Assembly: GCA_009787135.1 (NCBI GenBank)
Contig: WRGP01000253.1
Location: 1-35,524 of the forward strand
Length of the DNA stretch: 35,524 bases
Source of the DNA: Bacillota bacterium
Lineage (GTDB): Bacteria > Bacillota > Clostridia > Christensenellales > Aristaeellaceae
Reading direction: 5' to 3'
Numbering within the stretch: position 1 is the stretch's first letter; each line of letters begins with the position of its first letter. This document shows positions 8,611-19,512 of the stretch, one piece after another. Both the position numbers and the translations under genes were made by a program. A model generated the notes under the pieces. The model did no database searches. It saw only the letters and a list, made by a program, of their open reading frames with translations, and was not told the DNA's origin.

Positions 8611-9738
8611 CTACCCTTGCGCACCGGCTGTTGTCGTCTGCGGCTGAGGCCCCGGCACAGGCTTTTTATGCCCGTGATGCCGCCTGCCGCCCCTGCCGCT
8701 ACCGCTTCCCGAGCGCGCCGCCTTCTCGCGGAAGTATTGCTCCAGCTCCTCATCCGGGGCGTAGACCGTGCGCGTCCACACGAACTCCCCGTCTGATTTG
8801 CGCCGCACCCGATAGCGCACGAGATGCTTGCCATGCTCTTTGCAGCCGCCCATCTTCATCCACCGGTCGCCATTCGCGACGCGGCGGGATTCCATCTTCA
8901 TCATATTGCCGCAGGTAGGGCAGCACACGGGCAGGGCGCTGCAATGTTGTTTGGCCTGCATGCGCGTTTCAAAGCCGCCCTCACTGCCGGCGGAGACGAA
9001 TTTTTTCTGCAGGAACAGACGGCTTTCATTGCGTTGACGCTTCGGTTTTGACGGCGGCTTTTCCAGATCGCTCATGCCTTTTTCCATGTCCAAGCCGCCG
9101 CAAATGCCAACGGTAATATACGCGTCGTCAAGCGCGTCATGGTGGGCGAGCCCGCTGTCGTCCACATCCAGCACCGTCGCCGCCGTGGCCAGCGCCGTCT
9201 GCACCCGGTCGCCGCGGACCTGGCGCGCATAGATCATCTGCGCGTCGTACCAGCAGGAGGCATCCAGCTCGCTCATTTTATAATAGGCAAGGTTGTTCTG
9301 AAATACGCGCAGGTCGTCCGTGCCCCATGTAATAAACCGCTCCGCGTCCGCGCTCCACTGCGAAAAACGCGCATACGCGACGGGGAAATCATCGCCCTGG
9401 TCTATTTCAGCCTGCGTTTTTTGAATGACGCGCGCGACATGCTTGCTCAGCTTACGGCGGCCCTGCAGGCGCACCGCCGCGGTAAAGGTATCGACGACGC
9501 GAAACGCGCCGTCCACCTTCACCGCGCCGATCTGGATGATCTCGTGCGGCATGACGATTCCATCCCGCGAAACCGGCGTGCGCACCCACTTGGGGTATTG
9601 GTTCCACTCCAGATCCACGACCACGTAGCGCACATCACTTTTTTCGTCGTAGGAGAGAACCGTCAGCGTTGGTCTTTTGACCCATATGCCGCGCAGCGCG
9701 TCCCAAATGCGGCGGAAGGGAGAGAGGGCCTGGTTCAT
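8611..9738 (-). CDS. DEDDh 3'-5' exonuclease domain protein with C-terminal Cys cluster
   Basis: 375 residues. The exonuclease domain (about 36-215) starts with RYVVVDLEWNQYP, where D42 and E44 would be the first metal ligands. It continues with HEIIQIGAVKVDG, FITWGTDDLRVFQNN (third acidic site) and LAHHDALDDAYIT (His and last Asp). This family removes nucleotides from 3' ends of DNA or RNA. After it comes a region with CPTCGNMMKMESRR and a later single Cys (GGCKEHGKH), suggesting a degenerate zinc ribbon, then a Gly/Arg/His-rich tail (GSGSGRGGRRHHGHKK) that may bind nucleic acid. A GAGG lies 5' of the ATG. It stands alone on the minus strand, convergent with the glycosidase-like gene. Substrate unknown. 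Confidence 0.8.
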   Translation of the reverse strand: MNQALSPFRRIWDALRGIWVKRPTLTVLSYDEKSDVRYVVVDLEWNQYPKWVRTPVSRDGIVMPHEIIQIGAVKVDGAFRVVDTFTAAVRLQGRRKLSKHVARVIQKTQAEIDQGDDFPVAYARFSQWSADAERFITWGTDDLRVFQNNLAYYKMSELDASCWYDAQMIYARQVRGDRVQTALATAATVLDVDDSGLAHHDALDDAYITVGICGGLDMEKGMSDLEKPPSKPKRQRNESRLFLQKKFVSAGSEGGFETRMQAKQHCSALPVCCPTCGNMMKMESRRVANGDRWMKMGGCKEHGKHLVRYRVRRKSDGEFVWTRTVYAPDEELEQYFREKAARSGSGSGRGGRRHHGHKKPVPGPQPQTTTAGAQG

Positions 9739-9779
9739 ACGCTATCATCTACCTCAGCTTTATCATTGTTATAGAAACA

Positions 9780-9950
9780 ATTGGCTCAGGCTATAGCTTA
9801 TCACACCGCGCCAAATTGTGAAAGTACAAAAAAACGTTAAATCTGAATAAATCAGTGAATTTTAGAAAATAGCGTATATACTATGACACGCTGCCCTTAA
9901 ATTTTTAATATTATAATTAAATAAAATAATTATAAGGAGACTATGGGATG
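9780..9950. other. AT-rich intergenic segment
   Basis: The gap between the exonuclease gene and the J-domain gene is strikingly AT-rich, with runs such as taatattataattaaataa near 9910-9930, against GC-rich neighbours. It presumably holds the exonuclease promoter, but I find no convincing -35/-10 pair. A 12-codon plus-strand ORF (ATG near 9943, behind AAGGAG) is visible; I do not regard it as a supported gene. Confidence 0.4.
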
Positions 9951-9972
9951 CTTGAAGGAGGAGAGAAGACCG

Positions 9973-10491
9973 CTATAGCACCCGGCTGACAACACCGCGC
10001 GCCCATGTCCCCATGCGGTTGCCAATGTTTTTCTTCTTGCGCATTTCAACGCCGGCGCTGAGCGCCAATTTCCGGTATTCTATATCCTCGGGGCACATCC
10101 GCACCGCGGTGCGGAAACACGCGTGCGCGGCCTCGGCCTCGCCCTTTTTCAGCAGAACGCTGCCCTGCAGGGCAAACCAATCGGCATCGCGCTCCGGCGC
10201 TTTGTTTAGTATGCGAAGCGCGCTGTCCAGATGGCCCTGCTCGTACAGTTTTTGCGCCAATTGTTTGGCATCGGGCATAACAATGCGCTTATCCTGGCGT
10301 TCCATCGCCTGTCTAAGCGCTTCTTTATAGGCCAAGTTGATACGGACCAGCTCATCCTTTGCGGCGAGCTGCGCCGCGATATCCTGCATGCGGTCGGGAT
10401 GGCAGCGTTTCACGCAGGCATGGTATGCCGCGCGCACCTGCTCCGCACTCGCATCGCCGGCAATTCCAAGGGTGCTAAACGGGTTTTGCAT
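9973..10491 (-). CDS. J-domain (DnaJ-like) protein with TPR-like tail
   Basis: 172 residues. The N-terminal J domain (about 1-62) begins MQNPFSTLGIAGDASAEQVR and has the essential HPD motif at residues 31-33 (KRCHPDRMQD), so it should stimulate a DnaK ATPase. No Gly/Phe-rich or zinc-finger region follows, so it is not DnaJ itself. Instead residues about 85-150 look like one to two TPR-type helical repeats (QKLYEQGHLDSALRILNKAP, LLKKGEAEAAHACFRTAVRM), suggesting a partner-binding scaffold. The C-terminus is basic. A strong promoter precedes it; there is no operon partner. Confidence 0.8.
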   Translation of the reverse strand: MQNPFSTLGIAGDASAEQVRAAYHACVKRCHPDRMQDIAAQLAAKDELVRINLAYKEALRQAMERQDKRIVMPDAKQLAQKLYEQGHLDSALRILNKAPERDADWFALQGSVLLKKGEAEAAHACFRTAVRMCPEDIEYRKLALSAGVEMRKKKNIGNRMGTWARGVVSRVL

Positions 10492-10529
10492 GCATCCGCC
10501 TCCGTAGGCATGAAAATGGTATGTTGCCC

Positions 10530-10558
10530 ATTATAGCACGCCCATGAGGATCTGGCAA
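10530..10558 (-). promoter_or_regulatory. SigA-type promoter of the J-domain gene
   Basis: On the minus strand TTGCCA (10558-10553), a 17-base spacer and TATAAT (10535-10530) lie about 40 bases ahead of the start codon. The -10 is perfect and the spacing ideal. The AT-rich repeats just upstream could act as an UP element. Confidence 0.75.
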
Positions 10559-10577
10559 GCAATGGAAAAGGCCAAGG

Positions 10578-10614
10578 CAAAAAAGTAATAAAAGTAATAA
10601 AAAAGTAATAAAAG
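10578..10614. repeat. Three tandem copies of AAAGTAATA
   Basis: The unit AAAGTAATA occurs at 10582-10590, 10591-10599 and 10602-10610, within an A-rich stretch. On the minus strand these are TATTACTTT units about 20-55 bases upstream of the -35 box of the J-domain gene. Phased A/T tracts there could bend DNA or contact the RNA polymerase alpha subunits. It may equally be a polymerase-slippage product. Confidence 0.6.
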
Positions 10615-10700
10615 CCCCAAAATCTGACATGCCGTTTCCGCGTATGGCTATAGAATTTGGAAGCTTTCGATAGGGAAATAAAAATAGCGCTTCGGGATGG

Positions 10701-11295
10701 CTACCCCCGCATGGCCGCCGCGAATTCGCCGCACACCTTTCCAAACAGCCCCAGCACCTCGTCCCGGCCCGTACCGTCCTCGGACGAGAAGGGGATCACT
10801 TCCCATGGCTGCACGCGCAGCGAGCGGCAGACGGCGTGCACATAGCGCATCCACTGCCCCCGGCTGATCTTGTCCGCCTTTGTGGCAATGACCGTAAAAG
10901 GAATGCCTGTGGCGCGCAAGAATTCATTCATGCCCAGATCCTGGCCCGTGGGCTCATGGCGGATATCCACCAGGTGCAGCACATGCGCAAGCAGCCCGGA
11001 ATCGGCGAAATACCCTTCCATCATCCGCGACCAGCGCAGTTGCTCCGCCTTGGACACCTTGGCGAAGCCATAGCCCGGCAGATCTACGAGGAAAAAATCG
11101 TCGTTGATACGGAATACGTTGAGCATCCTTGTCTTGCCCGGCGTACCGGACACTTTCGCGAGCTTTGACCGCGTGCAAAGGCAGTTGATCATCGACGATT
11201 TGCCCACATTGGACTTCCCCGCGACCGCGATCTCCGGCAGGCCAATGCCCTCATAATTCGCATAGCGTGAGAGCGACGTCACGAACGCGGCGCGT

Positions 11296-11309
<14 letters not shown>
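10701..11309 (-). CDS. engB: Ribosome biogenesis GTP-binding protein EngB (YsxC/YihA)
   Basis: Small GTPase needed for assembly of the large ribosomal subunit, 202 residues. GTP-binding motifs: G1 AVAGKSNVGKSS near residue 30, G3 FFLVDLPGYGFAKV, G4 VIATKADKI, and G5-like PFSSEDGTG. The start overlaps the end of lon by 14 bases, so translation is probably coupled. Lon followed by EngB is a conserved Firmicutes pairing. An alternative ATG lies one codon downstream (11306). Confidence 0.95.
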
Positions 11310-13677
<2,368 letters not shown>

Positions 13678-13713
13678 GGTCTACTCCTCCTGTAGCGCCC
13701 TATGCGTATTTAC

Positions 13714-13741
13714 ATTATACAGGGTTATGCGGATAAGTAAA
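13714..13741 (-). promoter_or_regulatory. Probable lon promoter
   Basis: Minus strand: TTTACT (13741-13736), 16-base spacer, TATAAT (13719-13714), roughly 37 bases before the lon ATG. The -10 is perfect. I see no HrcA (CIRCE) or CtsR operator overlapping it. Confidence 0.65.
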
Positions 13742-13809
13742 GGGATTGGATAACGCAGCGCGCGGCGAGATGACACGCAAGCTATCGCCCGCTGAAACGG
13801 GAGACCATA

Positions 13810-15474
13810 TTATGGCTTCTCCGTCCCCATCGCTACCAGCCGCCGCACAGATCCGCGCACGGCCGACGTCTGCGCGTCCGTCTCGTCCGTCAGCATCCAT
13901 GACAGCACCTCTTCAAGCGTCTCCACCGCCACAACATCAATGCCCATGCTCGCGAAGCGCTCCAGCCAGTTGGCCTTTGGCACCAGCACGCGGGATAGCC
14001 CGGCGCGCTTGGCGGCCTCAATCTTTGAAGGCACGCCGCCTACGGGGTGCACCACGCCCCGCACGCCAACCTCGCCCGTGAGCGCCGCCCTGCCGTCCAC
14101 GCGCTGGCCCGTCAGTGCCGAGCAGGCGACCGCGGCCATTGCCACGCCCGCGGAAGGCCCGTCCACCGGGTTGCCACCGGGAAAATTGATGTGCAGGTCA
14201 TACTCATCCACAGGGTATCCCATGCCGCGAAGCAGCGTGAGCACATTCTCCGCGGACGCGCGCGCCATGCTCTTGCGGCGCACACGGTGGCCGTCCGGCC
14301 CCATCTCCTCCTCCTCCACAATGCCTGTCACCGTCACGCGGCCCCGGCCAGGCATGGCAACCGCCTCAATATCCATAACCGCGCCCTGGTGGGATCCATA
14401 GACGGCCAAGCCGTGTACGCGGCCTACCGTGGAGGCTGTGTTCACGTTTTGCTCTGGCTTGGCCGCGTAATGGCCGCTTTCCACCACCCACTCCACGTCC
14501 TCACACGTAATCTCACGGCGGTTATCCAGCTGGGCGACGCCCGCCGCCATCTGCACGATGTTCACCGCGTCGCGCCCGCAGGAAGCGTATCGGCCGATCA
14601 TCGCGGCCTCCTGCAGCTCCATCTGAAAGCCTGTACGGTTCGCGGCGTCCCCGGCGATGGCGCCGACCTCGTCCGGCTCCAGCGCGCGGAAATAGATTTC
14701 CATGCAGCGGGAGCGAAGGGCGGGCGGCAGGGATTCCGGGCCGCGCGTCGTCGCGCCGACGAGCCGGAAGTCCGCCGGCATGCCATTTTTGAAAATCTCA
14801 TGAATGTGGCGCGGCACATGGTGATCCTCGGGATTATAATACGCGGATTCAAACCGCACCTTGCGATCCTCCAGCACCTTGAGCAGCTTGTTCATCTGGA
14901 TGGGGTGCAATTCCCCAATCTCATCGAGAAACAGCACGCCGCCATGCGCGCGCGTGACCGCGCCCGGTTTGGGCTGCGGCACACCGTTGACGCCCAGCTG
15001 CCCCGCGCCCTGGTAGATGGGATCATGCACGCTGCCCAGCAGCGGGTCCGCGATGGCGCGCTCGTCAAAGCGGACGCAGGTGGCGTCCATTTCAATAAAC
15101 GGCGCGTCCGCCCGAAACGGCGTGCCGGGCGTGTGCTTTGCCGCCTCCAGCACCAGGCGCGCCGCGCACGTCTTGCCGATGCCCGGCGGGCCGTAGATGA
15201 TCACATGCTGAGGATTCGGCCCGCAGAGAATGGCCTTGAGCGCGCGGATGCCCTCCTCCTGGCCGATGATATCCTCAAACCGCGTCGGCCGCACGCGTTC
15301 CGCGAGCGGTTCGGACAGGCGGATGGCGTTGAGCTTCATGAGCTTGTCCATCTCGCGCCCGCCGCGGTGACTGCCCGTGGGCTGCACCTGTCTTTCCTTT
15401 CGGAGCTGTTTGTAGAAATATACACCCATCACGCAGGTGACCAGAAGCTGAATAAAGGTTAGCACATAATACAT
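13810..15474 (-). CDS. lonB: ATP-dependent protease LonB
   Basis: Membrane-anchored Lon-type protease of spore-forming Firmicutes, 554 residues (the Bacillus enzyme is about the same size). One N-terminal membrane segment (MYYVLTFIQLLVTCVMGVYF) holds it at the membrane. The AAA+ domain has Walker A GPPGIGKTC near residue 94 and a Walker B/sigma54-like VLFLDEIGELHPIQM. The C-terminal protease domain has the catalytic serine in NPVDGPSAGVAM (about 439) and a lysine in GGVPSKIEAAKRAG. The start at 15474 is chosen over an in-frame ATG at 15501 because GAGGAGGGA lies just upstream and the membrane segment begins there. In Bacillus lonB is expressed in the forespore; no clear sporulation promoter is seen here. 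Confidence 0.93.
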   Translation of the reverse strand: MYYVLTFIQLLVTCVMGVYFYKQLRKERQVQPTGSHRGGREMDKLMKLNAIRLSEPLAERVRPTRFEDIIGQEEGIRALKAILCGPNPQHVIIYGPPGIGKTCAARLVLEAAKHTPGTPFRADAPFIEMDATCVRFDERAIADPLLGSVHDPIYQGAGQLGVNGVPQPKPGAVTRAHGGVLFLDEIGELHPIQMNKLLKVLEDRKVRFESAYYNPEDHHVPRHIHEIFKNGMPADFRLVGATTRGPESLPPALRSRCMEIYFRALEPDEVGAIAGDAANRTGFQMELQEAAMIGRYASCGRDAVNIVQMAAGVAQLDNRREITCEDVEWVVESGHYAAKPEQNVNTASTVGRVHGLAVYGSHQGAVMDIEAVAMPGRGRVTVTGIVEEEEMGPDGHRVRRKSMARASAENVLTLLRGMGYPVDEYDLHINFPGGNPVDGPSAGVAMAAVACSALTGQRVDGRAALTGEVGVRGVVHPVGGVPSKIEAAKRAGLSRVLVPKANWLERFASMGIDVVAVETLEEVLSWMLTDETDAQTSAVRGSVRRLVAMGTEKP

Positions 15475-15603
15475 GAAATCCCTCCTCACGAACCGTGCCA
15501 CCGCACAGCGCGGTGCCTATAGGATGGGATTTTTTTAGAGGGATGATGCAGTGAAACGCTGTAAAATTATGAAAAATGAAATGATAGCATGGACAAGCGA
15601 TAG

Positions 15604-15667
15604 CGCCAGGGTCAAGTTTACAATGATATTCCCTTACGCGGGGTACAGGTGGCAGCGCACCCTGGCG
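15604..15667 (+). other. Long-range 9-bp inverted repeat (possible structured RNA)
   Basis: CGCCAGGGT (15604-15612) is perfectly complementary to ACCCTGGCG (15659-15667). The enclosed 46 bases contain further short GC-rich complements. The element sits in the 255-base gap between the lonB start and the clpX end and, on the plus strand, lies just before a strong intrinsic terminator. It could be part of a plus-strand RNA or a fold in the minus-strand lonB leader. I recognise no known RNA family in it. Confidence 0.45.
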
Positions 15668-15688
15668 TCCCTCCCCGCTTTCTTACCA

Positions 15689-15731
15689 GCGGAGGCTGGC
15701 GGACAACGTCCTCCAGCCTCCGCCCTTTTTT
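15689..15731 (+). terminator. Strong hairpin with T-run on the plus strand
   Basis: GCGGAGGCTGG (15689-15699) pairs with CCAGCCTCCGC (15713-15723), and inside it GGAC pairs with GTCC around an AAC loop, leaving one mismatch. A T-run (15726-15731) follows on the plus strand and reaches the clpX stop codon. No plus-strand gene lies upstream, so it either ends an unannotated RNA or blocks antisense transcription into clpX. On the minus strand no T-run follows the hairpin, so it is not a standard clpX terminator. Confidence 0.7.
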
Positions 15732-17037
15732 ACACCGCGTCCGGCTTAACCTTCAGCGCGTCCGCCTTCATTCCGGTCGCTTGCTTGCGCCTTCTCGTGG
15801 GCGAGACGTCCAAAATCAGCTCCGGCGGCTTTTCGCCGCGCACCGTTTCCGCGGTCACAATGCACTTGCGCACATCGTCGCGGATGGGGAGCTCGAACAT
15901 GATATCCAGCAGAATGCCTTCGATGATGGCCCGAAGGCCGCGCGCGCCGCTTTTGCGCTCAATGGCCTGCTTCGCGATCGTTTTGAGAGATTCCGCGTCA
16001 AACTCCAGCTCCACCCCGTCCAGCTCCATGAGCTTCGTATATTGTTTGATCAGCGCGTTGCGCGGCTCGGTCAGGATCTTCACCAGCGCTTCCTCATCCA
16101 GCTTATCAAGCGTAACGATAATGGGCAGGCGGCCCACAAATTCCGGGATCAGGCCGAACTTGAGCATGTCTTCGGGCCGGATCTGGCGCAGAATCTCACC
16201 GATATCCTTATCGTTTTCGCCGCGTACCTCCGCGCCAAAGCCCAGCGTCTTTTTGCCAACGCGGCTCTCGATAATCTTATTGATGCCGTCGAACGCGCCG
16301 CCGCAAATGAACAGGATGTTCGTCGTGTCGATCTGGATGAACTCCTGATGCGGGTGCTTTCGCCCACCCTGCGGCGGCACACTGGCCACCGTGCCTTCCA
16401 GAATCTTCAGCAGCGCCTGCTGCACGCCCTCGCCGCTGACATCGCGGGTGATCGATGGGTTTTCACTCTTTCTGGCGATCTTGTCGATTTCGTCGATATA
16501 GATGATGCCGCGCTGCGCGGCCTGCACGTCATAGTCCGCGTTCTGGATCAGGCGAAGCAGGATGTTTTCAACGTCCTCGCCCACATAGCCCGCCTCGGTA
16601 AGGCTGGTTGCGTCCGCAATCGCGAAGGGGACGTTGAGAATTTTTGCCAGCGACTGCGCCAGAAAAGTTTTCCCGCAGCCCGTGGGCCCGAGCATAACGA
16701 TGTTGGATTTTTGCAGCTCCACATCGCTGGAGGCCGTCTGCGGCGCGTTGATACGCTTATAGTGATTGTAAACCGCCACCGAAAGCGAGCGCTTGGCCGC
16801 CTCCTGGCCGATTACATACTGATCCAGCACAGCCTTGATTTCCGTTGGCTTGGGAACCGCGCCCGGCTCAAACTCGCGCCGCTCGCCCAAATCTTCCGCG
16901 ATGATCTCGTGGCAAAGCATCACGCATTCATTGCAAATATAGACATTGGGACCCGCCACCAATTTGTGAACCTGCTCCTGCCGTTTGCCGCAGAAGGCGC
17001 ATTTGACCATCCTGTCGGTCTCTTTGTTATTAGCCAT
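15730..17037 (-). CDS. clpX: ClpX, ATPase subunit of the Clp protease
   Basis: AAA+ unfoldase that delivers substrates to ClpP. 435 residues, slightly above the usual 420 or so. The N-terminal C4 zinc-binding domain (CAFCGKRQ...YICNECVMLC) binds substrates and adaptors. Walker A GPTGCGKT is near residue 116, Walker B IIYIDEIDKIA follows, and sensor and pore regions follow in order, including GLIPEFVGRLP. The C-terminal extension is Lys/Arg-rich. The ATG at 17037 follows GAGGT and begins MANNKETDRMVKCAFC. It starts 24 bases after clpP, so the two are co-transcribed. Confidence 0.97.
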   Translation of the reverse strand: MANNKETDRMVKCAFCGKRQEQVHKLVAGPNVYICNECVMLCHEIIAEDLGERREFEPGAVPKPTEIKAVLDQYVIGQEAAKRSLSVAVYNHYKRINAPQTASSDVELQKSNIVMLGPTGCGKTFLAQSLAKILNVPFAIADATSLTEAGYVGEDVENILLRLIQNADYDVQAAQRGIIYIDEIDKIARKSENPSITRDVSGEGVQQALLKILEGTVASVPPQGGRKHPHQEFIQIDTTNILFICGGAFDGINKIIESRVGKKTLGFGAEVRGENDKDIGEILRQIRPEDMLKFGLIPEFVGRLPIIVTLDKLDEEALVKILTEPRNALIKQYTKLMELDGVELEFDAESLKTIAKQAIERKSGARGLRAIIEGILLDIMFELPIRDDVRKCIVTAETVRGEKPPELILDVSPTRRRKQATGMKADALKVKPDAV

Positions 17038-17061
17038 ATTTACCTCATGTCCAGCCTCTCG

Positions 17062-17646
17062 CTATGCCCGAGGCCTAAAAATCTCGTCAATGATACCGTA
17101 TGCCAAAGCCTCCTCCGCGGACATAAAATAGTCGCGCTCCACATCTCGCTCGACGCGCTCCAAAGGCTGACCGGTCATGCCGCTCATCAGCTCGTTCATC
17201 TTTTTCTTTGTTTTCATAATCCACTCCGCGTGGATGGCGACGTCCGTCGCCTGGCCGCGCGCCCCGCCGGACGGCTGGTGGATCATGACCTCAGCGTTGG
17301 GAAGCGCGAGGCGCTTGCCCTTTTCGCCCGCCATCAGCAGGAAGGCGCCCATGGACGCGGCCATGCCGATGCAAACGGTGCGGATCTTGGATTTCACGTA
17401 GTTCATCGTGTCAAAAATAGCCATGCCGGAGGTGATGGAGCCGCCGGGGCTATTGATATAGACGGAAATTTCCGCTTCGGGATTTTCCATCTCCAAAAAC
17501 AAAAGCTGGGCGACGACGGCGTTGGCCACGTCGTCGTTAATTTCGCCGCCAAGGAACACGATCCTGTCCTTAAGCAGGCGGGAATAGATATCATAGGAGC
17601 GTTCACCGCGGTTCGTCTGTTCGACAACATAGGGAATCAGGTTCAT
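17062..17646 (-). CDS. clpP: ClpP, proteolytic subunit of the Clp protease
   Basis: Serine peptidase forming the tetradecameric barrel that works with ClpX. 194 residues, the usual size. The catalytic triad is visible: Ser98 in GMAASMGAFLL, His in MIHQPSGGARG, and Asp in the ERDVERDYFMSAEEA region. The N-terminus MNLIPYVVEQTNRGERSYDI is typical. AAAGGAGGG precedes the ATG. Upstream of it a GGAATC...GATTCC inverted repeat and a TTGACA occur, but no well-spaced -10. Confidence 0.97.
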   Translation of the reverse strand: MNLIPYVVEQTNRGERSYDIYSRLLKDRIVFLGGEINDDVANAVVAQLLFLEMENPEAEISVYINSPGGSITSGMAIFDTMNYVKSKIRTVCIGMAASMGAFLLMAGEKGKRLALPNAEVMIHQPSGGARGQATDVAIHAEWIMKTKKKMNELMSGMTGQPLERVERDVERDYFMSAEEALAYGIIDEIFRPRA

Positions 17647-17758
17647 GTTCTCCCTCCTTTAACGGAATTTATAGTCCCCCCCACCGAACCCCTTCCCGGG
17701 GATTGTCAAGGAATCGCGGCCCCCCTGATTCCAATTCAGCAGAATTTCAGGGGACAGT

Positions 17759-19036
17759 TCACGCGTTTGCCTTCAGGAACGAAAGCGTGGCGATCATCGC
17801 GGCGTCCTCCGCGATATATTCCTTCTGCCGGTCGGTCAAGCTCTTGCGGAACTCTTCCAATTCCTTGCCGGTTTGCTCGGCATACCTGGCGGTTACCGCG
17901 TCAATATCCTTTTCGGCCGGCTGAATACCCTCGGCTTTGCGGATCGCCTCCAGCACCAGTTCACCCTTCACGCGCTTTTCGGCTTCCTCTCGGTACTGGC
18001 CGCGCAGGTCTTCTTCCGTCTGGCCAGAATACTTAAGAAAGTCCTCCATGCCGATGCGCTGGTATGCCATGCGCATGGCCATATCGCTGACCATTTTATC
18101 AATCTGCCGCTCCACCATGGATGGCGGCACATCAACGACGGCATTTTCTACAGCGGCCTCCAACAGCGCGATTTCAAAAGCCGCGTCCACGCGGCGCGTG
18201 GCTTCCGCCTGAAGCTTTGCCTTAATATCGGCCTTGTATTCCTCAAAGGTGTCAAACTCGGAGACATCCTTGGCAAATTCATCATCCAGCTCCGGCAGCT
18301 CGCGCGTTCGAATCGCGTTCACCTTTACGTGGAACACGGCGTCTTTGCCGGCAAGCTCCTCCGCGTGATATTCCTTTGGGAAAGTGACAGAAATGTCCTT
18401 TTCCTCGCCGATGCCCATGCCGACTATTTTTTCCTCAAACCCCGGGATGAATTGGCCCGAGCCGATGGTGAGCGTCTGATTCTGTGCCGCGCCGCCTTCA
18501 AAGGCAACGCCGTCCACCGTGCCCGCGTAGTCCAGCGTTACGATATCGTCGTCCCGCACGGGGCGGTTTTCGACTTCCTGCTCCCTCGCGTTGCGCTGGC
18601 GGACGCGGCCCACTTCCTGATCTACGGCCTCGTCGTCCACGGTATCGTCTTCACGCTCAACATTCAAATTTTTATATTCGCCCAGCGTGACTTCAGGCCG
18701 GACGTAAACTTCCGCCAGCACGGCCAAGCCGTCCTGGCTCGAAATGGTTTCAATGCTGATATCCGGCTGCCCGACAACCTGAATATCGTTCTCTTTGACG
18801 GCCTCTTCATACATATTGGGAAATACCGCGTCAAAGGCTTCCTCATAAAAAACGCTCTCGCCGTACATTCTTTCAATCAGCTTGCGGGGCGCTTTGCCCT
18901 TGCGGAAACCGGGCACGTTCATTCTGCCGCGGATTTTCAGGTACGCCTTTTGCAAAGCTTCCTCAAATGCCGGGGCATCAAGCTCCATGCGGAGCTTTAT
19001 TTTGTTTGTTGAAACCTTTTCCATAGTGGACTTCAT
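17759..19036 (-). CDS. tig: Trigger factor
   Basis: Ribosome-bound chaperone and peptidyl-prolyl isomerase that meets nascent chains at the tunnel exit. 425 residues, as usual. The ribosome-binding N-domain carries the signature GFRKGKAPRKLIERMYG. The FKBP-type domain (about 160-245) includes DDIVTLDYAGTVDG, GSGQFIPGFEEKIVGM and the closing FHVKVNAI. The C-terminal arms are helical and acidic. GGGAGG precedes the ATG. The tig-clpP-clpX order is widely conserved. Confidence 0.96.
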   Translation of the reverse strand: MKSTMEKVSTNKIKLRMELDAPAFEEALQKAYLKIRGRMNVPGFRKGKAPRKLIERMYGESVFYEEAFDAVFPNMYEEAVKENDIQVVGQPDISIETISSQDGLAVLAEVYVRPEVTLGEYKNLNVEREDDTVDDEAVDQEVGRVRQRNAREQEVENRPVRDDDIVTLDYAGTVDGVAFEGGAAQNQTLTIGSGQFIPGFEEKIVGMGIGEEKDISVTFPKEYHAEELAGKDAVFHVKVNAIRTRELPELDDEFAKDVSEFDTFEEYKADIKAKLQAEATRRVDAAFEIALLEAAVENAVVDVPPSMVERQIDKMVSDMAMRMAYQRIGMEDFLKYSGQTEEDLRGQYREEAEKRVKGELVLEAIRKAEGIQPAEKDIDAVTARYAEQTGKELEEFRKSLTDRQKEYIAEDAAMIATLSFLKANA

Positions 19037-19087
19037 GCGTTTTCCTCCCGTGTTTCTTTAAACGAATGGCAAAAAGCGCCATTTCTC

Positions 19088-19116
19088 ATCTTATCATAGA
19101 TATTCAGGCTTTGCAA
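19088..19116 (-). promoter_or_regulatory. Probable tig promoter
   Basis: Minus strand TTGCAA (19116-19111), 17-base spacer, TAAGAT (19093-19088). The leader that follows contains a small hairpin (AATGGC...GCCATT, about 19060-19080). The box matches are moderate. Confidence 0.5.
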
Positions 19117-19278
19117 CCTTATCGCGCCTTCTCTTATCATATGTTTTTTACCGAAAAAAATTTTTCTTTTATTCTCCAGCTCACATGTACGCTATGCCAT
19201 TTCATCCGGTAATTAACAGCGTATTTTTTTCGTGGCGCGGCACAATAGCGTTGATAACGGAATAAGGAGGTGAAAACA

Positions 19279-19473
19279 ATGGCGAACAACAGCAACGTAC
19301 CGGAGGCCCGCGCCGCGCTGGACACCATGAAGTTCGAGATCGCGCGTGAGCTGGGGATTAACCTCAAGCAGGGCTACAATGGCGATCTTACGTCCCGTGA
19401 GAACGGCTACGTCGGCGGGTACATGGTGAAGCGTCTGATCGAACAGGCGGAGCGCCAGATGGCCGGCAAGTAA
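19279..19473 (+). CDS. Alpha/beta-type small acid-soluble spore protein (SASP)
   Basis: DNA-coating protein of the dormant spore that protects against UV and chemicals and supplies amino acids at germination. 64 residues. It has the family's conserved segments: EARAALDTMKFEIARELGI (which includes the germination-protease site region) and GYNGDLTSRENGYVGGYMVK. The ATG at 19279 is preferred over an in-frame GTG at 19270 because AAGGAGG spans 19264-19270. It is the first of two tandem SASP genes, 39 bases apart. Expression should be forespore-specific, but I did not find a convincing SigG promoter. Confidence 0.95.
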   Translation: MANNSNVPEARAALDTMKFEIARELGINLKQGYNGDLTSRENGYVGGYMVKRLIEQAERQMAGK

Positions 19474-19512
19474 TCCCACCATTTGATCCTTAGAAGAAAG
19501 GAGGACAATGCA

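Noticed and set aside
9943..9978. 12-codon ORF after AAGGAG in the AT-rich gap
   Set aside because: Too short to support and runs into the end of the J-domain gene; kept only as a note.
10475..10744. Minus-strand frame with a poly-Leu stretch ahead of the J-domain gene
   Set aside because: The hydrophobic run is only the translated AAAGTAATA repeat; the frame covers the promoter and overlaps engB and the J-domain gene start.
14047..15462. 471-codon plus-strand frame opposite lonB
   Set aside because: Antisense shadow of lonB; no motif, and codon composition mirrors the real gene.
15649..18036. Very long plus-strand open frame opposite clpX, clpP and tig
   Set aside because: It is the GC-rich antisense shadow of three well-identified genes; its translation is His/Arg/Leu-rich with no family motif.
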